Positions 1-8,200 of a stretch of 20,776 nucleotides of DNA are shown here, in pieces (the first letter of the stretch is position 1; each line of letters starts with the position of its first letter). The stretch is from Pseudomonadota bacterium. GTDB lineage: Bacteria; Pseudomonadota; Gammaproteobacteria; Burkholderiales; Burkholderiaceae_C. Under the pieces are notes generated by a model. That model was not told where the DNA came from, made no database searches, and saw only the letters and a program-made list of their open reading frames with translations. The DNA is taken from the NCBI GenBank assembly GCA_023436025.1, contig JAEZKX010000005.1, positions 1-20,776 of the forward strand, written 5' to 3'. The translations under genes were made by a program, and so were the position numbers.

Positions 1-1
1 G

Positions 2-1966
2 GCCTGGGCACTCGCGCAGCTGCAAGGCCGGCCCGCGCCCCTGCCCCGCCCCTCGCCCGCGGACCTGCCCTTCGCCGCGCACGGCCCGGCCGGCTGGATG
101 CTGCTGACGGCGCAGAACGTGGACGGCAGCTGGCGCGGCGAAACCGCCAGCGGCGCTCCCGTGACGCTCGCGACGCTGGCGGGCATCGCCTGCCTCACCC
201 TGCCCCGCCCCTCGCGTGCGAAGAGCGAGCGCCTGGGCGCGATGGCCCTGGTGCGACGCGCGCTGTGGGCGCGCAGGCAGGTCTTCATCGACGCCGTGGT
301 GGCCACGGCCGTGGTCTCGCTGCTGGCGTTGGCGACGTCGCTCTATGCCATGCAGGTCTACGACCGCGTGATCCCCACCCAGGGCGTGGACACGCTGTGG
401 GTGCTCACCGTGGGCGTGATGCTGTCCATCCTGCTGGAGTTCGCGCTCAAGCACCTGCGCAGCCACATGGTGGACCGCACCTGCAACGCGGTGGACGAGG
501 AGCTCTCGCAGTGGTTCTTCCGCCGCATGCTGGGCGTGCGCATGGAGGCGCGCCCGGCGGCGGTGGGAACGCTCGCCTCGCAGGTCAAGGGCTTCGAGAT
601 GGTGCGCGGCGTGCTGGCGTCCACGTCGCTCTTCGTGCTGGCCGACGTGCCCTTCGCGCTGCTGTTCCTGCTGGTGATCGCGCTGGTCGGCGGCTCGGTG
701 GCGCTGGTGCCGCTGATCGCGATGCCCATCGCGCTGGCGCTGGGACTGGCCTTCCGCGGCGCGATCCGGCGCCACACCCGCGACCACGTCTCGGCCAGCA
801 ACCGCAAGGCGGGACTGCTGGTGGAGGCGGTGGACGGCGCCGAGGCGCTCAAGTCCAACGGCGGCGACTGGCCCATGCAGGCGCGCTGGAACCGGCTGGT
901 GGCCGAATCGAGCATCGCCGACCAGGGCACGCGCAGCCTGACCGCGCTGTCGCAGAACATGACGGCGACCACCCAGCAGCTGGCCTACGTGGCGCTGGTG
1001 GCCTTCGGCGCCTGGAAGGTGGCGCACAACGAACTGACCATGGGCGCGCTGCTGGCGTGCTCCATCATCGGCAGCCGCGCCATGGCGCCCATCGTGCAGC
1101 TGCCGGGGGTGATGGTGCAGTGGGCGCTCGCCCGCACCGCGCTGGAAGGCCTGGACCAGATCGTCGCCCTGCCCAACGAAGCCGACGACGCGCATGCGGT
1201 GCTGACGCCGCAAGCCCTGGACGGCGGCCTGCGCTTCGAGCGCGCCCGCTTTGCCTACGGCATGGCGCAGCGCCCGGCGCTGGAGATCGAGAGGCTGGAG
1301 ATCGCCCCCGGCGAGCGCGTGGGCCTGGTGGGCGCCATCGGCTCGGGCAAGAGCACGCTGCTCAAGCTCGCTTCGGGCCTGTGGCGGCCCAGCGACGGCA
1401 GCGTGTTCCTGGGCGGGGTGGACCTGGCGACGCTGGCGCCGGCCGTGACCCGCGAAATGGTGGGCTACCTGCCGCAGGAGCCGCGCCTGTTCAGCGGCAC
1501 GCTGCGCGACAACCTGCTGCTGGGGCTGCCCGACCCGGGCGAGGACGCGATCCTCGCGGCGGCGAAGCGAACCGGCCTGATCGACCTGATCCTGGGCCAG
1601 TCCGCGGGCTTGTCGCTGGAGCTCACCGAGGGTGGCCGCGGCGTCTCGGGTGGGCAAAAGCAGCTCATCGCCCTGACCCGCCTGCTGCTGGCCGGGCCGC
1701 GCGTGTGGCTGCTGGACGAACCCACCGGCTCCATGGACGCCGGCACCGAAGCCCGCGTGGTACAGCTGCTGCGCGAAGTGGCGGCCGAAGGCACCACCCT
1801 GGTGGTGACCACCCACAAGACGGCGCTGCTGCCGGTGCTGGACCGGCTGCTGGTGCTGCAGAACGGCCGCCTGCTGGCCGACGGCCCGCGCGACGCCGTG
1901 ATGGCGCGGCTTTCGGGCAAGCCGCAAGCGACCACCAAACCGGCGGAACAAGGAGTGACGGCATGA
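2..1966 (+). CDS. Type I secretion system permease/ATPase (LapB/HlyB-like ABC transporter), 5'-truncated by window edge
   Basis: Inner-membrane ABC exporter that powers type I secretion of a large protein, probably an RTX-type adhesin or enzyme, through a periplasmic adaptor and an outer-membrane TolC-like channel. The frame stays open to base 2, so the gene begins upstream and the ATG at 98 is internal. The first ~75 visible residues look like the end of a C39-peptidase-like domain. The transmembrane domain follows, with hydrophobic segments from about base 280 and the conserved YDRVIPTQG after the first helix. The ATPase domain is complete: Walker A GAIGSGKST (1331-1357), signature GVSGGQ (1640-1657), Walker B LLDEPT (1709-1726), then an H-loop TTHKT. 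LapB-type proteins are about 720 residues, so only the N-terminal ~70 are missing. Its stop overlaps the start of the HlyD gene (ATGA). Whether the N-terminal domain keeps a catalytic Cys cannot be seen. The family call is firm; the cargo is unknown. Confidence 0.93.
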   Translation, partial: AWALAQLQGRPAPLPRPSPADLPFAAHGPAGWMLLTAQNVDGSWRGETASGAPVTLATLAGIACLTLPRPSRAKSERLGAMALVRRALWARRQVFIDAVVATAVVSLLALATSLYAMQVYDRVIPTQGVDTLWVLTVGVMLSILLEFALKHLRSHMVDRTCNAVDEELSQWFFRRMLGVRMEARPAAVGTLASQVKGFEMVRGVLASTSLFVLADVPFALLFLLVIALVGGSVALVPLIAMPIALALGLAFRGAIRRHTRDHVSASNRKAGLLVEAVDGAEALKSNGGDWPMQARWNRLVAESSIADQGTRSLTALSQNMTATTQQLAYVALVAFGAWKVAHNELTMGALLACSIIGSRAMAPIVQLPGVMVQWALARTALEGLDQIVALPNEADDAHAVLTPQALDGGLRFERARFAYGMAQRPALEIERLEIAPGERVGLVGAIGSGKSTLLKLASGLWRPSDGSVFLGGVDLATLAPAVTREMVGYLPQEPRLFSGTLRDNLLLGLPDPGEDAILAAAKRTGLIDLILGQSAGLSLELTEGGRGVSGGQKQLIALTRLLLAGPRVWLLDEPTGSMDAGTEARVVQLLREVAAEGTTLVVTTHKTALLPVLDRLLVLQNGRLLADGPRDAVMARLSGKPQATTKPAEQGVTA

Positions 1967-3117
1967 GCGCGCCGCAGGACCTGCGCGCCAGCCGCGCGCT
2001 GATCTGGGCCATCGCCTTCGCGGTGCTGGCCTTTCTCGCCTGGGCCAGCTGGGCGCAGCTGGACCAGATCACCCGCGCCAGCGCCCAGGTGATCCCCAGT
2101 TCCCGCAACCAGGTGATCCAGGCCATGGAAGGCGGCCAGCTGGTGGAGCTGCCGGTGCGCGAGGGCTCGGTGGTCAAGCGCGGCCAGCTGCTGGCGCGCT
2201 TCGACCGCACCAAGGCGGAGACCAGCTACCTGGAAAGCGCGGCCAAGTCGGCGGCGCTCCAGGCCACGGTGGCGCGGCTGCACGCCGAGATCTTCGGCGG
2301 CGAGCCCAGGTTCGGCCCCGGGCTCGCCGACTACGCCGAGTTCCGCGCCAACCAGCTGTCGCTGTTTCGCAAGCGCAAGGCGGCCCTGAACGAGGAGGTG
2401 GCGGCGCTGCAGAAAGCCGAGGCGCTGATCGCCGAGGAACTGGAGATGAACCTGCCGCTGCTGCAGACCGGGGACGTGAGCCGCGCCGAAGTGATCCGCC
2501 TGCAGCGCCAGCTGGTGGACGTGCGCAGCCAGATCACCAACCGCCGCAACAAGTACCTGCAGGACGCGCAGGCCGAACTGGTGAAGGCGGAGGAAGACCT
2601 GGCCGGCGTGGCGCAGATCGTCACGCAGCGCAAGGAGCAGCTCGGGTTCACGGAACTCGTGGCGCCCATGGACGGCATCGTGCGCAACGTGCGCCTGACC
2701 ACGCTGGGCGGCATCGCCAAGCCCGGCGAGGAGATCCTGCAGATCGTGCCGGCCGACGAGAACCTGATCCTGGAAGCCAAGGTCAAGCCGGCCGACATCG
2801 CCTTCATGAAGCCGGGCCTGCCCGCCACCGTGAAGCTGGACGCCTACGATTACACGGTCTACGGCGTGCTCACCGGCGAGGTGAGCTACATCAGCGCCGA
2901 CACCTTGACCGAAACCGTGCAGGGCGTGGAGCAGCCCTACTACCGCGTGCAGGTCAAGACCAACAGCCGCGGCCTGCAGGGCAGGCGCGCCGAGCGCATC
3001 GAGATCCAGCCCGGCATGACGGCCACGGTGGAGGTCAAGACCGGCCAGCGCAGCGTCCTGGAGTACCTCACCAAGCCCATCACCAAGACGGTGTCGGGCG
3101 CGCTGGGAGAGCGCTGA
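1963..3117 (+). CDS. HlyD family type I secretion periplasmic adaptor
   Basis: Membrane-fusion protein of 384 residues that bridges the ABC exporter and a TolC-like outer-membrane channel. It has a short cytoplasmic N-terminus and one membrane helix at about residues 12-30. A first half lipoyl motif (EGGQLVELPVREGSVV, about 50-65) follows, then a long coiled-coil hairpin rich in Ala, Glu, Gln and Arg (about 85-225). The second lipoyl half (LGFTELVAPMDGIVRNV) and beta-barrel sequences (KPGLPATVKLDAYDY) come next, with the typical C-terminal PGMTATVEVKTGQRS. The ATG at 1963 overlaps the ABC stop, and AGGAG at 1951-1955 sits 7 bases before it, so this start is well supported. The same frame stays open far upstream inside the ABC gene; that is a GC-driven artefact. 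The two genes form an operon; no TolC homologue or secreted substrate follows in this window. Confidence 0.93.
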   Translation: MSAPQDLRASRALIWAIAFAVLAFLAWASWAQLDQITRASAQVIPSSRNQVIQAMEGGQLVELPVREGSVVKRGQLLARFDRTKAETSYLESAAKSAALQATVARLHAEIFGGEPRFGPGLADYAEFRANQLSLFRKRKAALNEEVAALQKAEALIAEELEMNLPLLQTGDVSRAEVIRLQRQLVDVRSQITNRRNKYLQDAQAELVKAEEDLAGVAQIVTQRKEQLGFTELVAPMDGIVRNVRLTTLGGIAKPGEEILQIVPADENLILEAKVKPADIAFMKPGLPATVKLDAYDYTVYGVLTGEVSYISADTLTETVQGVEQPYYRVQVKTNSRGLQGRRAERIEIQPGMTATVEVKTGQRSVLEYLTKPITKTVSGALGER

Positions 3118-3123
3118 GCGCAT

Positions 3124-3151
3124 CGGGGATTCCCGTACCCCGAGATCCCCG
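3124..3151 (+). terminator. Possible terminator after the secretion genes
   Basis: CGGGGAT at 3124-3130 is the exact reverse complement of ATCCCCG at 3145-3151. The loop is 14 bases, and GTTTGCCC follows. The structure starts 6 bases after the HlyD stop. The loop is long and the T-run very short, so this is only a candidate; an alternative pairing CGGGG/CCCCG (3124-3128 with 3138-3142) is also possible. Confidence 0.35.
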
Positions 3152-3159
3152 GTTTGCCC

Positions 3160-3165
3160 TAGATT
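3160..3165 (+). promoter_or_regulatory. Candidate -10 element for the aldo/keto reductase gene
   Basis: TAGATT within CCTAGATTCGG lies 62 bases before the start codon. The same CCTAGATTC core lies before the oxygenase gene on the minus strand (18191-18199). No good -35 hexamer is seen at normal spacing. A short palindrome, CCGGATCCGG (3170-3179), lies just downstream. Confidence 0.35.
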
Positions 3166-3227
3166 CGGACCGGATCCGGCGAAGTCGGCCACGGCCGCCT
3201 TCTTCCCGCACAAGGAGCACCGTCACC

Positions 3228-4277
3228 ATGCGTCAGCTTCCCCTGGGCCGCACCGGCCTGTTCGTCTCCGAGCTGTGCCTGGGCACCATGACCTTCGGCG
3301 GCAGCGAAGGCATGTGGGCCCAGATCGGCCAGCTGCAGCAGGCCGAGGCCGAGCGCCTGGTGGGGCAGGCGCTCGATGCGGGCATCAATTTCATCGACAC
3401 CGCCGACGTCTACGCGGGCGGCAACAGCGAACGCATCACCGGCCAGGCGCTGCGCAACCTGAAGGTGCCGCGCGACAGCGTGGTGCTGGCCACCAAGGTC
3501 TTCAGCGAAACCGGCCCCGGCCCCAACGCGCGCGGCGCCACCCGCGGGCACATCCTGGACGGCATCAAGGCCAGCCTGCAGCGCCTGCAGGTGGACCACG
3601 TCGACCTGTACCAGATCCACGGCTTCGACCCGGCCACGCCCATCGAGGAGACGGTGCGCGCCCTCGACCAGCTGGTGCGCCACGGCCACGTGCGCTACGT
3701 GGGTGTCTCCAACTGGGCGGCCTGGCAGATCGTCAAGGCGCTGGGCATCGCCGAGCGCCTGGGGTGCGCGCGCTTCGACACGCTGCAGGCCTACTACACC
3801 GTGGCCGGCCGCGACCTGGAACGCGAGCTGATCCCCATGCTGCAAAGCGAAGGCCTGGGCCTCATGGTGTGGAGCCCGCTGGCCGGCGGCCTGCTCTCCG
3901 GCAAGTACGGCCGCGACCAGCAGGGCGAAGAAGGAGCGCGCCGCACCACCTTCGACTTCCCGCCCGTGGACAAGGAGCGCGCCTGGGACGCCATCGACGT
4001 GATGCGCGCCATCGGCGGGCAAATAGGCGCCACGGTCGCCCAGGTGGCGCTGGCCTGGCTGCTGCACCAGCCCCAGGTCAGCACCGTCATCGTCGGCGCC
4101 AGACGCCCCGAGCAGCTGGCCGACAACATCAAGGCCACCGAAGTGCGGCTGTCCGAAGACGACCTGGCCAGGATAGCCGCCGTGACCCAGCTGCCGCGGG
4201 AGTACCCGGGGTGGATGCTGGAACGGCAAGGGGAGGTGCGCAGGCGCCAGTTGGCGCAGGCGGTGGCGCGGCGGTAG
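3228..4277 (+). CDS. Aldo/keto reductase (NADPH-dependent oxidoreductase)
   Basis: Soluble cytoplasmic TIM-barrel reductase of 349 residues, of the type that reduces aldehydes or ketones with NAD(P)H. The catalytic tetrad is visible: Asp57 and Tyr62 in GINFIDTADVYAGG, Lys90 in VVLATK, and His131 in VDLYQIHGFD. C-terminal cofactor-binding sequence (TVIVGARRPEQLADNIKA) matches the family signature near the NADP site. The length is normal for bacterial YajO/YakC-like members. The ATG at 3228 has AAGGAG at 3212-3217, 10 bases upstream, so the start is credible. It stands alone between the secretion operon and a convergent tRNA gene and is probably monocistronic. The natural substrate cannot be deduced. 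Confidence 0.93.
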   Translation: MRQLPLGRTGLFVSELCLGTMTFGGSEGMWAQIGQLQQAEAERLVGQALDAGINFIDTADVYAGGNSERITGQALRNLKVPRDSVVLATKVFSETGPGPNARGATRGHILDGIKASLQRLQVDHVDLYQIHGFDPATPIEETVRALDQLVRHGHVRYVGVSNWAAWQIVKALGIAERLGCARFDTLQAYYTVAGRDLERELIPMLQSEGLGLMVWSPLAGGLLSGKYGRDQQGEEGARRTTFDFPPVDKERAWDAIDVMRAIGGQIGATVAQVALAWLLHQPQVSTVIVGARRPEQLADNIKATEVRLSEDDLARIAAVTQLPREYPGWMLERQGEVRRRQLAQAVARR

Positions 4278-4291
4278 GCCTTCGCCTTCAA

Positions 4292-4310
4292 GGCAGCAGC
4301 CCGTGCTGCC
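4292..4310. terminator. Stem-loop between convergent reductase and tRNA-Gly genes
   Basis: GGCAGCA (4292-4298) and TGCTGCC (4304-4310) form a perfect 7-bp stem with a 5-base loop, 15 bases after the reductase stop. There is no long T-run on either strand. Its place between convergent genes suggests a shared termination structure. Confidence 0.4.
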
Positions 4311-4320
4311 AAGGGAACAC

Positions 4321-4340
4321 CACGCCAAGGCTTCGGCGTG
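4321..4340 (-). terminator. Stem-loop at the 3' end of the tRNA-Gly gene
   Basis: CACGCC (4321-4326) pairs with GGCGTG (4335-4340) across an 8-base loop. On the minus strand this starts within the encoded CCA end of the tRNA and is followed by GTGTTCCCTT. It could be a terminator or a 3'-trailer processing hairpin; the T-run is weak. Confidence 0.4.
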
Positions 4341-4412
4341 GAGCGGGCGATGGGAATCGAACCCACGTCTTGAGCTTGGGAAGCTCAGGTCCTACCATTG
4401 AACGACGCCCGC
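4339..4412 (-). tRNA. tRNA-Gly (anticodon CCC)
   Basis: On the minus strand the sequence folds as a 74-base tRNA including an encoded CCA end. The acceptor stem GCGGGCG (bases 4412-4406) pairs with CGCCCGC (4349-4343), followed by discriminator T and CCA. The D-arm contains AATGGTAGG. The anticodon stem TGAGC/GCTCA encloses the loop TTCCCAA, giving anticodon CCC, which reads GGG glycine codons. The T-arm carries GGTTCGATTCC. A single gene, convergent with the aldo/keto reductase. Confidence 0.95.
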
Positions 4413-4427
4413 GCGACTCAGTGGCGG

Positions 4428-4454
4428 ATTCTACTGCCTTGACGACGGCAAGAA
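4428..4454 (-). promoter_or_regulatory. Candidate promoter of tRNA-Gly
   Basis: On the minus strand TAGAAT (4433-4428) lies 15 bases before the first base of the mature tRNA. A weak -35 such as TTCTTG (4454-4449) is at 15-base spacing. The -10 element belongs to the TAGAnTC set seen before other genes here. The -35 assignment is uncertain. Confidence 0.45.
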
Positions 4455-4509
4455 GGGATCGCGCGCGCGGATGCGTCCGCCCCCGGCGCCACGCTACGGC
4501 GCCTCCCCC

Positions 4510-4986
4510 TCACCCACGCCGCGTCGCAGCCACCGCCAGCGCCACGACCGCCACCGCCGCCGACACCACCACCGCGTCTTCGATCACCCCGCTGCGCGTC
4601 TGCCCCATCTCTTCCATCGCGCGCTTGCGTGCCGCCAGGGTGAGGTAAGCGAGCGGCACCGCCGTGGCCACGGCCGTCGCGGCGCCCGCCTTCTCGTGCC
4701 CGCGCGGCGCCAGGGCGGCGCCGGCGATGCCAGCGCTCAGCACGCGCGCCAGCAGGCCCATGAACACCGTGCGGTCGGGCGCCGTCTTCATCTTGTCACC
4801 GGCCAGTTCCCCCGCGCCCATGGCCAGCGCGCCGGCCTGGAACAGCGGGCGGTCCAGCAGCACCAGGCGGCCCGGCGTGCGATGGCCCAGGAGCCGGGTC
4901 GCGGCCAGGGTGGCCATGGGGGTCATGGCACGCGCGCTGGCGACGGCGCCGATGAGGGCGGAGAAAAGCAGGCTGGGTGGGCGCAT
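4510..4986 (-). CDS. DUF4126-like small integral membrane protein
   Basis: Small hydrophobic protein of 158 residues when started at the ATG at 4986. The frame stays open to 5115, but the extra N-terminus (Cys, His and Pro rich) looks non-coding. Several Ala/Leu-rich segments look like membrane helices: about residues 5-22, 70-90, 95-120 and 135-155. LLDRPLFQAGALAMGAGELAGDKMKTAPDR and the later GQTRSGVIEDAVVVSAA resemble DUF4126 proteins of Proteobacteria; this is recall of family patterns, not a search. Function unknown. No clear Shine-Dalgarno sequence is seen at the chosen start (GAAAGCG lies 6-12 bases upstream). It is separated by 97 bases from the downstream tRNA gene. Confidence 0.72.
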   Translation of the reverse strand: MRPPSLLFSALIGAVASARAMTPMATLAATRLLGHRTPGRLVLLDRPLFQAGALAMGAGELAGDKMKTAPDRTVFMGLLARVLSAGIAGAALAPRGHEKAGAATAVATAVPLAYLTLAARKRAMEEMGQTRSGVIEDAVVVSAAVAVVALAVAATRRG

Positions 4987-5076
4987 GGACGCTTTCGGGG
5001 TGATGGGGGTCAGGACGGGACGCAGCCACGCGCACACGGCGTGCGAACAGTGCGCGGCTGCTCCCGGTTCACACCC

Positions 5077-5103
5077 ACTGTAGGGCCGCGCGCCCGCAGG
5101 CAA
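5077..5103 (-). promoter_or_regulatory. Weak candidate promoter for the DUF4126-like gene
   Basis: On the minus strand TTGCCT (5103-5098) is followed after 15 bases by TACAGT (5082-5077), about 90 bases before the start codon. The spacing is shorter than ideal. Confidence 0.25.
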
Positions 5104-5135
5104 CGTAGGACGCAATCCGCACGCACCGCGCCCCG

Positions 5136-5266
5136 GTGCTCGACCCAGGCCCCGCCTCCCGTGCTCGACTTCGTGCTCAACCCACGCGCCGCCTGCCGTC
5201 CTCCACTCCGTGCTCGCACGCCGTGCTCAGCCCCGCGCTCAGCCCCGCGCTCGACCCCCGCCGCTC
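5136..5266. repeat. Degenerate ~12-bp tandem repeat downstream of the helicase gene
   Basis: The gap between helicase and DUF4126-like gene (4987-5264) holds copies of a GTGCTC/GCGCTC core at 5136, 5161, 5173, 5210, 5223, 5235 and 5247, with a weaker CCGCTC copy at 5261. Intervals are 25, 12, 37, 13, 12, 12 and 14 bases, so most are close to multiples of 12. The best unit reads CCGCGCTCAGCC. Copies run up to the helicase stop. It may be a slipped-strand low-complexity tract; no function is evident. The rest of the gap (4987-5135) contains only the weak promoter candidate. Confidence 0.6.
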
Positions 5267-8200
5267 ACCCCCTGCGCCGGCCGCGGAACGCTTCCCGTGA
5301 GGTCATGCCGAAGCCATCCTGCCGCAACAGCTCGCGCTCGATGTAGCGACCGAGGCGCGCGCGCAACTCCGGCACCCGCTCGCGATCGGGGTACGCCTTG
5401 GGGAACTTGTACGACAGCCAGGCATAGAGGCTCACGTCCTTGCTCAGGAACTCGGCGTCCTCCAGGAAGCCGGGATGGCCTTCCTCCAGCCAGGCGGGCG
5501 GGCGCGGCAGCGCGTACGGGTGGCCGCGGACGTAGGCGAGCAGGCACGCCTCGAAGCAGGCGCGCTCGTGGTCGCGGTCGTGGGCGATGGGCGCGCAGCT
5601 GAACGTGAACTTGTCCGCCAGCGGCAGCCGGCCCGCGAGTCGGTCCACCACCCGCGCCAGGCCCACCTGGTCCTCCAGGCCCGCCGTCTCGAACAGCGCG
5701 CCCTTGGCGGCGATGCGCGAGGCGAAGTACGAGAGGATGGGCGCGACCTGGCGCGTGCCCAGCAGTTGCGCCAGCGCGTCGACGTGCCACGGGCTGGGCG
5801 CGATGGCCAGCGCGGAACGCATGCGGGGCTGCTGCTCGGCCAGCATGCGGCGCACATGCGGCAGGTCCTCGCGTTCCAGCGTCGTCACGCGGCCCTCGTC
5901 GTGCAGTCCGAAGCGGCCGGCCCGCCCGGCGATCTGCTGCACTTCGGCGGCGTTCAACGGACGCGTCTCGATGCCGTCGAACTTGTGCACGGTGGAGAAG
6001 ACCACCCGCCGGATCGGCAGGTTCAGCCCCATGCCGATGGCGTCGGTGGCCACCACGATGTCGGCCTCGCCGCTGGCGAAACGTTCGGACTCCGTGCGCC
6101 GCACCTCCGGCGCCAGCGCGCCATAGATGGTGGCCACCGACAGCCCCTGCTCACGGTAACGCGCGCTCAAGGTCAGCACGTCCTTGCGCGAGAAGGCGAT
6201 CACCGCGTCGCCGGGCTGCAGGCCGGCGTCGGCATGGCGGCGCCCGCGGCGGCCGGCCACCGGCGCGTCTTCCACCACCAGCGGCGTCTTGCGCTGCAGC
6301 GTTACCGTCGCGTGGCGCTCGCCGATGGCGTCCAGCACCTCCACGCAGCGCCGGTGCACCGTGTCGGCGCCGCAGACGTAGACCTCGCGCGCCGGCACGC
6401 CCACCAGCGCCGAAGTCCAGGCCCAGCCGCGGCCCGGGTCCTGCAGCATCTGGATCTCGTCGACCACGGCGACGTCCACTTCCTGCTCCGGGTTCATCAT
6501 CTCCACGGTGCAGGCGGTGTGGCGCGCGCCCTCCATGCGGTCGTGCTCCTCGCCGGTCAGCAGGTTGCAGGGAATGCCCTGGGCCACCAGCCGGTCGCGG
6601 ATCTCCATGGCCAGCAGCCGCAGCGGCGCCAGGTAGACGCCCGAGTCCGCCCGCTTCAGCGCCTCCAGCGCGTCGTGCGTCTTGCCGGAGTTGGTAGGCC
6701 CCAGGCGGAAATGGATGGTCCGCTGCAGCGAGCGCGCCAGCGCAAAGGCCTGTGGATAGTCCTTCAGCCGCACCAGCTCCTGTGCGCGCTCCTCCTCGAT
6801 GCGGCGCAACAGCTGGCTGACCGAGGCCACCAGCACCTGCTTCAGGTCGGCGCCCACGTCCTGCTGCCGCAGGCCACCCTCGACGCAGCGCCGCAGGCCG
6901 GCCAATAGCTCGCGCTGCTGGGCCGACGAAAGCGCGCCGGCGTACTCGGCGACCAGGTCGGCCACCGCGTGGCCGATGGTGTCGCCCAGGCCGGCCAGCC
7001 TGTCGGCGGCGAAGTGGGCGCCGACGCGGGCGGCGAGGTTGCCGATGTCGCCGGCCGTGCGCGGCACAGGCACCTGCGCCTGCAGCAGCAGCATCGCCTG
7101 CCAGCCTTGCACCTCGTCGGGGCCCACGCGCACCTGCACGTCGAGGCGCGCAGCCTTGGTGAAGTGCAGGCTGCCGTCGTCCTCGCGCTGCAGCACGCAG
7201 CCATGCGCTTGCTGGGTGACGGCGATGGCCGCGCCCAGGCGCCGGCGCGCCTGCAGCTTCGCCACGGCGCGTGCCCGGCCCGAGCGCTCCTCGGGCGGCA
7301 GCGCTGCGAGGTCGGCTTCGCGCCAGGCGGCGATCTGCTCCTGCGTGAGGGCCGCCAGCACCACCGGATCGAACAGCGCCTGCACGTTCTCGCGCCCAGC
7401 CTTGCGCAGGGTGCGGTGCAGTGCGACGGGCACGCGCTGCAGTGCGACCCATTCGTCGAGCTCGGCCCTCAGGATGCCGAGCTGTTCCAGCGCCTGCTCT
7501 TCGCCGAACAGGCCTTGTTCCCAGCGGGCGCGGGCCAGCTTGCGCTCGCGCGCCTGGCGCTCGCGTTCGGCCTGGTGTTCGGCCAGCCGCCCATGCACCT
7601 CGGGCGAGAGATCGAACAGGCGCCGCAGGGCGGTCGGCGAAGGCGGCACGCCGTGCACGTCGGTGAAGTCGCGCAGCCGCTGGCCGGACTGCAGCTGCTC
7701 GTAGGTTTCGATGTCGAAGCGGTCGACGCCGGCGCCTTGCGCAGCCAGCCAGGCATCGAGGTCCCGCGCCACCGCCTGCACGCGGGCCTGCTCGGCTTCG
7801 CGCTCCTGCCGCGCGCGTTCGTCCTTCTGCCGCTGGGCTTCGCGCTCGGCGGCCAGGCGGTGTTGCCGGCGCTCCTGCCTGTCCGGCGCCGGCGCTTCAC
7901 CCTGCAGCAGGGCGAGGCGCGCGGCACGCTCTTCGGGGCGCCACAAGCGGGGCTGGACCAGCGCGCCCGCGGCCAGCGCGGCGGCCAGCGTGTCGCCGGC
8001 GGACTTCAAGCCCTCGAGCAGTTCGACGGGGCGCGCATGCTCGCCCAACGCCGCGGCGGCGTGCAGCTGCGCCAGGGCATCGGCCACACTGGCGTCACCG
8101 CCATGGCGCACGAATTCCGTGCAGAAGCCAGGGTCGGCCACGGCGGCATCCACCAGCGCCTCCAGCTCCGGCGTGGCGGGCGTGCGCCACAGGCTGCGCA

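Noticed and set aside
265..1962. A long open frame joined to the HlyD gene, giving an apparent 950-residue protein
   Set aside because: Low-complexity Arg/Gly/Ala/His composition in a shifted frame of the ABC transporter gene. The real HlyD start at 1963 has its own ribosome site.
1465..3213. Minus-strand open frame of 582 residues opposite the secretion genes
   Set aside because: His/Leu/Gln/Arg-rich shadow without motifs; the plus strand carries the recognised genes.
4339..4412. tRNA-Gly as an integration (attachment) site
   Set aside because: No integrase, no direct repeat of the tRNA 3' end in the window, and flanking genes look like ordinary chromosome.
4485..4503. GGCGCC repeated 7 bases apart after the DUF4126-like gene, as a terminator
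   Set aside because: Each GGCGCC is self-complementary, there is no T-run, and such hexamers are expected often in this base composition.
5136..5266. Possible CRISPR array
   Set aside because: Units are about 12 bases and degenerate, with no unique spacers of 25-40 bases and no cas genes.
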